Below are positions 16,323-21,214 of a stretch of DNA of 21,214 nt, in pieces (position 1 is the first letter of the stretch; each line of letters begins with the position of its first letter). Source of the stretch: Lewinellaceae bacterium. GTDB taxonomy: Bacteria > Bacteroidota > Bacteroidia > Chitinophagales > Saprospiraceae. Position numbers and translations under genes: made by a program. The stretch spans positions 1 through 21,214 of the forward strand of contig JACJYA010000030.1 of NCBI GenBank assembly GCA_020636315.1, written 5' to 3'. The notes under the pieces were generated by a model. That model ran no database searches, was not told where the DNA came from, and saw only the letters and a list, made by a program, of their open reading frames with translations.

Positions 16323-16412
16323 GGGATTGTTCAAATAAGTGTATCCGCGTTACGCTAACCTGCTGGTTTCCAGAAACCCAGAAACCAGAAACCAGGCACT
16401 TTGAACAGTCCC
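16323..16412. mobile_element. 90-bp inverted-repeat element, possible MITE remnant
   Basis: GGGATTGTTCAAA (16323-16335) and TTTGAACAGTCCC (16400-16412) are inverted repeats matching at 12 of 13 positions. They are flanked by GGTGTGCT (16315-16322) and GGTGTGTT (16413-16420), which agree at 7 of 8 and could be a target duplication. The inside contains a tandem array: CAGAAACC (16371), CAGAAAC (16379), CAGAAAC (16386), faced by its complement CTGGTTTC (16363-16370). The ends share TTGTTCAAA with the element at 18939-19116. It is too small to code for anything. Confidence 0.35.
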
Positions 16413-16518
16413 GGTGTGTTAGTTGTGCGCTCCAATTAAAAAAAAAGCTGTAATTTGGGGCATACGTGAGCAGAACACATCACTCCACAGGTTCAAACGA
16501 CAAACAGAACGCCCGGTT

Positions 16519-17358
16519 ATGGAAAACTGGCAGGAAACACTACTGTACATACTGGGAGGCTACGTATTGCTGTGCTTCCTGTTCTACTTTTTGCAGCACT
16601 ATTTCTTTTTCCGCCCGGAGATCCTCCCCAAATCCTTCGAGTACCGCTATCCATTTCCTTTTGATGAGGTGCATTTCGATATGGAAGACGGGGGGTATAT
16701 CAACGGCCTGCACTTCCGGGTGCCCAATGCCAAAGGCGTGGTCTTCTACCTCAAGGGCAACTCCCGCAGCATCAAGGGCTGGGGTAAGTTCGCCAAAGAC
16801 TTCGTCAGCAAGGGTTACGACTTTTTCATGATCGACTACCGCGGCTTCGGCAAAAGTTCCGGCCGGCGGACGGAGGCTACCCTCTACAACGATGCCCAGG
16901 CCGTTTATAAATGGCTGAGCACCCAGTACCCGGAAAAACAGATCATCGTTTACGGGCGGTCGCTGGGCAGCGGCATCGCCGCCCGCATCGCCTCCTGGAA
17001 TAAGCCCCGTATGCTCATTCTGGACTCGCCCTATTTCAGCTTTATCCACCAGGTGCGGCAATATGGCTTCTGGCTGCCCCTGAAATGGATCCTCCGCTAT
17101 AAGATCCGAACCGACTACTTCATCAAAAAGGTGGAATGCCCGGCGTTTATCCTCCACGGCACCAAAGACCGCCTCATTTCCTTCCGCCAGGGCCAGATGC
17201 TGGCCGAACTGGCGCCCCACGGCAAACTCATGCCCATCGAGGGCGGCGGCCACAACAACCTCCCGGAATTTCCGGAATACCACGATCACCTCTGGGATAT
17301 CCTGCACGACGAAGCCCTCTACCGGCGGATAAGGGGCGGGCTGCAGGAGGTGGCGTAG
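16519..17358 (+). CDS. Membrane-anchored alpha/beta hydrolase (BEM46/ABHD-like)
   Basis: 279 aa from the ATG at 16519. An in-frame ATG at 16423 adds 32 residues of repeat-derived sequence before the membrane helix and is rejected. A single hydrophobic helix at about 9-27 anchors the protein. The alpha/beta-hydrolase domain has the oxyanion-loop strand VVFYLKGNSRS in place of the usual HG, the strand FMIDYRGFGKSSG, and the nucleophile elbow GRSLGSG with Ser148. Asp217 lies in HGTKDRL and His245 in GGGHNN, so the triad is complete. The family includes lipid and acyl-ester hydrolases; the substrate is not predictable. It is monocistronic as far as can be seen, with repeat-rich spacers on both sides. 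Confidence 0.82.
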   Translation: MENWQETLLYILGGYVLLCFLFYFLQHYFFFRPEILPKSFEYRYPFPFDEVHFDMEDGGYINGLHFRVPNAKGVVFYLKGNSRSIKGWGKFAKDFVSKGYDFFMIDYRGFGKSSGRRTEATLYNDAQAVYKWLSTQYPEKQIIVYGRSLGSGIAARIASWNKPRMLILDSPYFSFIHQVRQYGFWLPLKWILRYKIRTDYFIKKVECPAFILHGTKDRLISFRQGQMLAELAPHGKLMPIEGGGHNNLPEFPEYHDHLWDILHDEALYRRIRGGLQEVA

Positions 17359-17778
17359 GGGGGGTGCTGGTTAGCTAGTCGAAGACCTGAAAATGGTTAA
17401 ATTGTTGGCGAATTCACTCCCCTGGAATGGTTATTCTGCTATTGGCCCAGGGCCACTCGGTTAGGGGGTGTTCATGGTTCCTGTGTTCCTGGCCTCCCTG
17501 GAAATCAGTGACTTCCGGCTATTGCCCATCATTAGCATGCCACCCTCTTCTAAAAAAGCCCTTTGGTTTTCAAGGATTTGTAAACGGTACCCGCCCACGC
17601 AGCCGGGTGAAAATAGCGAAAAGCGCCCCATGAGAGCCAGCCGGCCCCCAGGCCTTCTAAACTCCTCAACTCAGCCAGAAAACCAGGAGCCCTAAACTTC
17701 TAAACCTCAAAAATGACCGCATCCAGCCAAACATCCATTCTTCTCAACAGTTCCTTATATTTACTCAAAAAGCTACTT
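17359..17778. other. 420-bp spacer without a convincing gene
   Basis: No open frame here has coding character. It contains the 13-mer CAGCCGGGTGAAA (17600-17612), which also occurs at 16211-16223 in the previous spacer, and the small palindrome TGGCCCAGGGCCA (17443-17455). Octamer-like units CCCTAAAC (17690) and TTCTAAAC (17698) lie near its end, echoing CCTTCTAAAC at about 17654. It looks like decayed repeat sequence carrying the leader of the downstream reductase gene. Confidence 0.5.
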
Positions 17779-18765
17779 ATGAACTACCGACAACTGGGAA
17801 AAACCGGATTCAGCATTTCCGAGATCAGCCTGGGCACCTGGCAGGTGGGTGGCAAGTGGGGTGACGAATTCAGCCACGGGAATGCAGACAGGATCATCAA
17901 CACAGCCATTGACAACGGCGTCAATTTCATAGACACCGCAGATGTATATGGAGGCGGAGAAAGTGAGAAAGCCGTGGGGCGCGTGGTGAGGGCCCGCTCC
18001 GAGCGCGTCTATGTGGCCACCAAATGCGGGCGGCAGCTCAACCCGCACACCAATGAGGCCTACCGGCCGGAAGTGCTGCGCGCCTTTGTGGAGAGCAGCC
18101 TCCGCAACACGGGCCTGGAGTCCCTCGACCTCATACAGCTGCATTGCCCGCCCACAGAAGTCTATTACCGCCCGGAAATATTCGGGCTCTTCGAGCGGCT
18201 GAAAGAGGAGGGAAAGATCCTCAACCTGGGCGTCAGCGTGGAGAAGGTGGAAGAAGGGCTGAAAGCCATCGAGTACCCCAACGTCACCACGGTCCAGATC
18301 ATTTTCAATATGTTCCGGCGTCGGCCTTCGGAGCTCTTTTTCCCGCAGGCCAAAGAGAAGAACGTAGGCATCATTGTGCGGGTGCCGCTGGCCAGCGGCC
18401 TGCTGACGGGCAAGTTCAGCCAAGACAGCACCTTCGGCGCCGGCGACCACCGCCAGTTCAACCGCGGGGGCGAAGCCTTTGATAAAGGCGAGACCTTCTC
18501 GGGCGTGGATTACGAAACCGGGCTGCAGGCCGTAGCCGAGCTGCAGGAGCTCTTCCCCGGCCGCGAGAACCTGGCCCCCATCGCCCTGCGCTGGATCCTG
18601 ATGTTCGACGAAGTGAGCTGCGTCATCCCCGGGGCCAGCAAGGAGGCGCAGGTGGTGTCCAATTACTCGGCCGAGAACCTGCCGCCGCTGACGGTGGAGC
18701 AGATGCAGGGAGTGAGGGAGGTGTATGAAAAATACTTCAGGGAGCCGGTGCATCATTTGTGGTAG
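17779..18765 (+). CDS. Aldo/keto reductase
   Basis: 328 aa from the ATG at 17779, where the family-typical MNYRQLGKTGFSISEISLGTWQ begins. The upstream in-frame ATG at 17713 adds unrelated residues. The full catalytic tetrad is visible: Asp52 (FIDTADVYGGG), Tyr57, Lys82 (VATKCGR) and His122 (IQLHCPP). The barrel is complete, through GRENLAPIALRWIL and the cofactor-binding CVIPGASKEAQV near the C-terminus. These (beta/alpha)8 enzymes reduce aldehydes or ketones with NADPH in the cytoplasm; the physiological substrate cannot be told from sequence. It resembles the YghZ/L-glyceraldehyde-reductase-like AKR branch. An 8-bp tandem array follows the stop codon within 7 bp. Confidence 0.88.
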   Translation: MNYRQLGKTGFSISEISLGTWQVGGKWGDEFSHGNADRIINTAIDNGVNFIDTADVYGGGESEKAVGRVVRARSERVYVATKCGRQLNPHTNEAYRPEVLRAFVESSLRNTGLESLDLIQLHCPPTEVYYRPEIFGLFERLKEEGKILNLGVSVEKVEEGLKAIEYPNVTTVQIIFNMFRRRPSELFFPQAKEKNVGIIVRVPLASGLLTGKFSQDSTFGAGDHRQFNRGGEAFDKGETFSGVDYETGLQAVAELQELFPGRENLAPIALRWILMFDEVSCVIPGASKEAQVVSNYSAENLPPLTVEQMQGVREVYEKYFREPVHHLW

Positions 18766-18771
18766 GAGGAG

Positions 18772-18810
18772 GTGTATAGGTGGAAATGTGGAAACGTGTA
18801 TGGGTGTAAG
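18772..18810. repeat. Octamer array just after the reductase gene
   Basis: GTGTATAG (18772), GTGGAAAT (18780), GTGGAAAC (18788), GTGTATGG (18796) and GTGTAAG (18804) follow one another with an exact 8-bp period. Every unit starts with GTG. The array begins 7 bp after the stop codon and ends where the first palindromic element begins. Confidence 0.7.
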
Positions 18811-18934
18811 TACCTGGACAGAAATACTTAGACACACATAGAAATATTGAAATACATTGTCAGCCCAAGCCAGGCAGCAGGTTCCAAAGCAATTCCCTGT
18901 ATTTCCCTATATTTCTCTATTTCAGTCCAGGTAC
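18810..18934. mobile_element. 125-bp palindromic element, end sequence GTACCTGGAC
   Basis: GTACCTGGACAGAAATA (18810-18826) and TATTTCAGTCCAGGTAC (18918-18934) are inverted repeats matching at 16 of 17 positions. The symmetry continues inward through GAAATA-type units on the left and TATTTC-type units on the right, so the whole element can fold into one long imperfect hairpin. It has no coding capacity. No clear target duplication is seen. A diverged copy of one end occurs at 19157-19176. Confidence 0.55.
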
Positions 18935-18938
18935 ATAA

Positions 18939-19116
18939 GAGTTTGTTCAAATTTCGATGATGAGGCGAAAACGAGAAAATTTTGTTCTGAGCAAGGCAAA
19001 AAACGTAGGCATACCTGGAAGGTATGGCGTCCCGCTTTTTAAGAAAAAGCGGGATTAACGCAGTTCAGGATAAAATTTGCCGTTTGGAGCCCATTGATTG
19101 AATTTTGAACAAACTC
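18939..19116. mobile_element. 178-bp MITE-like element flanked by TAA
   Basis: Terminal inverted repeats begin GAGTTTGTTCAAA (18939-18951) and end TTTGAACAAACTC (19104-19116), perfect over 13 bp and continuing imperfectly for about 50 bp. TAA lies directly outside both ends (18936-18938 and 19117-19119), as a 3-bp target duplication would. Internal stems include CCCGCTTTTT (19031-19040) with AAAAAGCGGG (19044-19053), and CATACC with GGTATG (19010-19026). A TNA duplication and GAG-starting ends are typical of IS5-family relatives (IS1031/IS427-type). A non-autonomous derivative moved in trans is the likely explanation. No transposase is present in the window. Confidence 0.65.
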
Positions 19117-19156
19117 TAAATGTTCCGGAGGGGGACAAGGAGCCACCTTTATACCT

Positions 19157-19176
19157 TTATGTACCCGGGCTGAAAT
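19157..19176. repeat. Diverged end of the 125-bp palindromic element
   Basis: These 20 bases match the reverse complement of the right end of the 18810-18934 element at 18 of 20 positions (TTATGTACC, then CTGAAAT). This suggests a decayed second copy lying between the two TAA-flanked elements. Confidence 0.4.
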
Positions 19177-19224
19177 GCATGGAAATAGTTTGACTTCGAA
19201 ATATTTCTATCGCATTTTGGCTAA

Positions 19225-19385
19225 GAGCTTGTTTGGAGGTGGTGCTTTTGAAGCGAAAATGTCAGATTTAGGGTTCCCAGGAAGCGATTTTTGAGCTTCA
19301 TAGCGGCGCTATGGGGCGAAAAAATGGTAAACTGAGGTTCCAAAAGCTGGCATTTGCAGCCAAAATGACTACCTCCAAACATCTC
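19225..19385. mobile_element. 161-bp MITE-like element flanked by TAA
   Basis: The left end GAGCTTGTTTGGAGGTGGT (19225-19243) and the right end ACTACCTCCAAACATCTC (19368-19385) are imperfect inverted repeats. The complementarity continues inward for about 50 bp, and CATAGC and GCTATG pair near the centre. TAA flanks both ends (19222-19224 and 19386-19388). The outer sequence GAGYTTGTT and the TAA duplication match the element at 18939-19116, so the two probably used the same transposase although their interiors differ. It lies 7 bp from the stop codon of the minus-strand gene at 19396. Confidence 0.6.
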
Positions 19386-19395
19386 TAAGGGCCAG

Positions 19396-20007
19396 TCATG
19401 AAGCGCCAACTGCGGGCTCTTCCCTCAGCTCTATTTTCAATGCCGTTATTCTTGCCAGCAGTGTTTCTTTCAATCGCTCTCCTTCTTCGAATTCACTGAA
19501 CACGATCTTATGGTGCGCCCACTTCTCGTACAATATTAGGCGCCCCGGCCTTAGAACTACATACTTCAGGCTCTTTAAATTCACGCCGGCGGTTCCGGGT
19601 ACTTGCCTTTTTATGATATCATTTCCCAGGTACAAATACGGCTTGGAGTATTCGGATACATAAGCAAATTCGATCAACAACTGCATTCCCCGCATTATTG
19701 CAACCATGAGTATAACCAGGCTTAAGGTATGTTCACGAAGCAACACAAAAAAAGATAAAGGAATTACAACCTGTGCAATTTCTGAAAGGCTAAGTTTTTT
19801 GCTTTTCAAATAGAAAATATGCTCATCCTGAATAATCTCCTGATCAGGCCTCGATTGAAATGGCCCCGACATCAGCCCGGTCAATATCGAAACGAAGAGC
19901 AGTGCGGCTTTGAGAGGCGTACTATGGGGAAAGAAGTACAAGGAGCCGGCTGAAATGGCGATGAACAGGATCAATACCCAACCGGCATTTTCTTTTATTT
20001 TTTTCAT
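19396..20007 (-). CDS. Small membrane protein of unknown function
   Basis: 203 aa. Two hydrophobic segments at about 9-27 and 32-50 are followed by a polar part with EIIQDEHIFYLKSKKLSLSEI. A further hydrophobic pair lies at about 80-112. The C-terminal soluble domain (about 120-203) is beta-rich (YLYLGNDIIKRQV, LKYVVLRPGRLILYEKW) and recalls the PH-like or YcxB-type domains of small bacterial membrane proteins, but no family is firmly recognised. Base composition is lower in GC than its neighbours. It is transcribed alone and divergently from the gene at 20169. A MITE-like element ends just beyond its stop codon. Confidence 0.65.
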   Translation of the reverse strand: MKKIKENAGWVLILFIAISAGSLYFFPHSTPLKAALLFVSILTGLMSGPFQSRPDQEIIQDEHIFYLKSKKLSLSEIAQVVIPLSFFVLLREHTLSLVILMVAIMRGMQLLIEFAYVSEYSKPYLYLGNDIIKRQVPGTAGVNLKSLKYVVLRPGRLILYEKWAHHKIVFSEFEEGERLKETLLARITALKIELREEPAVGAS

Positions 20008-20011
20008 TCCT

Positions 20012-20034
20012 GGGTTTTAGGGTTTTAGACTTTA
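20012..20034. repeat. GGGTTTTA octamer repeats in the leader of the 19396 gene
   Basis: GGGTTTTA (20012-20019) and GGGTTTTA (20020-20027) are followed by GACTTTA (20028-20034), again an 8-bp period. Unlike the other arrays, this one lies upstream of a start codon (20007, minus strand), 4 bp away. Confidence 0.5.
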
Positions 20035-20168
20035 CAAATACAACCTCACCAGCCTAAACTTTATTGTATCCTTCCGGCCTCTCCGCCGCCGCCTTCCATC
20101 TAAAAAACAAGCATAACAACCAAAAAAAGGCGATCTTATGGGAATAAACCCTTCAAAAACCAACCATC

Positions 20169-20738
20169 ATGGGATACATGGGATCTGGCCTGCAGCGCTG
20201 GATATACACCCAGCGGCCTCGCAAGTTTTTCAGCAAGGAGCGGACGAATCCGGGCAGCAGTTTTGACATCGGAGCGGACAGCGGCACTAAAGTCGCCGGG
20301 CGTGCCGGCGATAAGAAGGCCGCCCGGGAGCGCGTCGATCGTTATTTTGAACAAAGCCGGCTGGCGCGGGAAACAGGCATTCTGGTGCTGGCGGCCATCG
20401 TCTTCCTGCTGGGCTGGCTCGCCTACACCATTTACACCTCTCCCAACCCGGAAATCAGCCAGGATGAGCACCTGCATACCCGCCACCTGGAGAAAATCCG
20501 GCAGCAGAACGCCGAAGAACGGCAAAACGCCTACCTGCTGCTCCTGCAATCCGGAGACGAACACTTCCGGAACCGGCAGTTTGAATGGGCGATCGGGGAA
20601 TACACCAAAGCGGCCGGCATCTTTCCCGAAGCCGCCGAGCCGATGGCCCGCATCGCCAACTCCTACAAATACCTGTGCGAATATTATGGGCAGGATTGCG
20701 AAAAAGTGGAGCTGTATCAGAAGTGGCTGGAGGAATAA
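20169..20738 (+). CDS. Single-pass membrane protein with TPR-like C-terminus, function unknown
   Basis: 189 aa. A basic cytosolic N-terminus (about 1-65) precedes one membrane helix at about 70-88 (GILVLAAIVFLLGWLAYTIY). A charged helical linker follows (HLEKIRQQNAEERQNAYLLLLQ). The last part, LLLQSGDEHFRNRQFEWAIGEYTKAAGIFPEAAEPMARIANSYKY, split at residues 123-168, has the spacing of a tetratricopeptide repeat pair and probably faces the periplasm. TPR proteins usually scaffold others, but no partner is evident. The ATG at 20169 is used; one at 20178 is equally possible. It diverges from the gene at 20007. Confidence 0.65.
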   Translation: MGYMGSGLQRWIYTQRPRKFFSKERTNPGSSFDIGADSGTKVAGRAGDKKAARERVDRYFEQSRLARETGILVLAAIVFLLGWLAYTIYTSPNPEISQDEHLHTRHLEKIRQQNAEERQNAYLLLLQSGDEHFRNRQFEWAIGEYTKAAGIFPEAAEPMARIANSYKYLCEYYGQDCEKVELYQKWLEE

Positions 20739-20810
20739 CAAGCCGTTGTTCGGCAAATATTTCCTCATCCGTATATTAAATATCTGTGAAAATTGTATCT
20801 TAGATGCTAA

Positions 20811-20885
20811 CCGGGCCCACTCCCCTTGCATGCCATTGCTCAGTGCCCCCCACCGGGCGCTGGCTGCGAACACCTGTGGGCCCGG
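20811..20885. other. Perfect 10-bp inverted repeat with structured loop
   Basis: CCGGGCCCAC (20811-20820) pairs perfectly with GTGGGCCCGG (20876-20885). The 55-nt loop contains AGTGCCC and GGGCGCT, which can pair with one G-U. The 3' arm is followed by GGTTTTAT. TATCTTAG (20796-20803), one mismatch from the TAnnTTTG consensus, precedes it, though no -33 TTG is in place. No gene is visible in 20739-21065. Confidence 0.35.
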
Positions 20886-20899
20886 GGTTTTATACCCGA

Positions 20900-20930
20900 G
20901 CCTCCCCCAGCCCCTCCAAAGGAGGGGAGT
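20900..20930. repeat. REP-like palindrome (CCCCTCC-AAA-GGAGGGG)
   Basis: CCCCTCC (20911-20917) and GGAGGGG (20921-20927) form a perfect 7-bp stem with an AAA loop, inside a CTCCCCCAG...GGAGT context. Intergenic palindromes of this C- and G-rich type recur in many Bacteroidota genomes, from memory. Only one copy is in this window. Confidence 0.5.
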
Positions 20931-20992
20931 TTAGCCTAATGCGGACGGCTCACAGCGTTCCCCTTTCGGCCAAAAAAACCTTCCGGGAACTT

Positions 20993-21021
20993 TTGCAGAA
21001 ATGATTTTCGTTGTATCTTTG
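20993..21021 (+). promoter_or_regulatory. Bacteroidota-type promoter of tRNA-Gln
   Basis: TTG at 20993-20995, an 18-bp spacer, then TATCTTTG at 21014-21021, a perfect match to the TAnnTTTG -7 element. The start should fall near 21027, about 40 nt before the tRNA. This is the clearest promoter in the window. Confidence 0.75.
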
Positions 21022-21065
21022 CACTCGCATCGCGAAAAATCGGTGCATGTATCGCAAAAGTGGAT

Positions 21066-21136
21066 AGACCCATGGTGTAATGGCAGCACTCCGGATTTTG
21101 GTTCCGTCAGTCTAGGTTCGAGTCCTAGTGGGTCTA
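21066..21136 (+). tRNA. tRNA-Gln (anticodon UUG)
   Basis: About 71 nt folding into a full cloverleaf. The acceptor AGACCCA pairs with TGGGTCT, the D-arm GTG with CAC, and the T-arm CTAGG-TTCGAGT-CCTAG is perfect. The anticodon loop TTTTGGT places UUG at positions 34-36, which reads CAA and CAG (Gln). The weak A1-U72 first pair suits a glutamine tRNA. The anticodon stem CCGGA/TCCGT has one C-U mismatch at its base. The 3' CCA is not encoded, since CAT follows the discriminator A. The gene is flanked by its own promoter and terminator. Confidence 0.93.
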
Positions 21137-21150
21137 CATGAAACCAACTT

Positions 21151-21187
21151 AAGCCCTTGTAAGTCAGGAACTTGCAAGGGCTTTTTT
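21151..21187 (+). terminator. Rho-independent terminator of tRNA-Gln
   Basis: A 14-bp stem (21151-21164 with 21170-21183, one G-U pair, loop CAGGA) is followed by T residues to 21187. It begins 14 nt after the tRNA and is as strong as intrinsic terminators get. Confidence 0.88.
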
Positions 21188-21214
21188 AGTTTCGTTTACA
21201 GATCGTTGACAGAA

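Noticed and set aside
16540..17307. A 255-codon minus-strand frame
   Set aside because: Antisense to the alpha/beta hydrolase, which has its Ser-Asp-His triad in the plus frame.
17773..18837. A 354-codon open frame on the minus strand
   Set aside because: It is antisense to the aldo/keto reductase with its complete tetrad. Its length follows from the GC-rich third positions of the real gene.
18857..19042. A 61-codon plus-strand frame
   Set aside because: It spans the junction of two palindromic elements and has no coding character.
18936..19388. A complete insertion sequence
   Set aside because: The TAA-flanked elements are under 180 bp and contain no transposase frame on either strand.
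20136..20873. A 245-codon minus-strand frame
   Set aside because: It overlaps the whole TPR-like gene at 20169-20738. The plus-strand product has a clear membrane helix and TPR spacing. The minus frame is also hydrophobic in places, so this is a judgement rather than proof.

Overview
The window looks like a chromosomal segment from a free-living, moderately GC-rich member of the Bacteroidota, and its flavour is that of Saprospiria/Lewinella-like genomes (inference). The evidence is as follows. The tRNA promoter matches the Bacteroidota consensus (TTG, 18 bp, TATCTTTG). Starts lack Shine-Dalgarno sequences. Several products carry secretion signals, one with a carboxypeptidase-regulatory-like beta-sandwich. 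Families such as MuiA/DUF4139 and the HEAT-fused nucleotide translocase also fit. No phage, CRISPR array or complete insertion sequence is visible.

Layout. 1-4306: a terminator, a MuiA-like envelope protein, a small secreted protein, a CGPC thioredoxin with a helical-repeat tail (CnoX/YbbN-like, minus strand) and a putative outer-membrane barrel. 4459-12664: a block with an energy and envelope theme. An SxxK serine hydrolase and an NTT-type nucleotide translocase fused to a large HEAT domain lie on the plus strand. They converge on a minus-strand operon of a secreted dikinase (phosphohistidine domain followed by a complete ATP-grasp domain, as in glucan water dikinases) and a second SxxK hydrolase. 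12877-14990: an AAA-like ATPase whose Walker A lysine is methionine, translationally coupled by an ATGA overlap to an MscS channel. 15064-18765: a ferritin-VIT1 metal exporter, a membrane-anchored alpha/beta hydrolase and an aldo/keto reductase. 18772-19388: a gene-free nest of palindromic elements, two of them flanked by TAA duplications like non-autonomous IS5-type MITEs. 19396-20738: two small membrane proteins of unknown function. 20811-21187: repeats, then tRNA-Gln(UUG) with promoter and terminator.

Two ideas stand out. First, an extracytoplasmic ATP-dependent dikinase sits next to a nucleotide translocase. This could mean ATP-driven chemistry in the periplasm, or simply coincidence. Second, most spacers contain short degenerate tandem arrays with a 7- or 8-bp period, each with a different unit sequence, often starting at or overlapping a stop codon. 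They recall cyanobacterial heptanucleotide repeats but are not one homogeneous family. All functional calls are made from motifs read by eye; no database search was possible.
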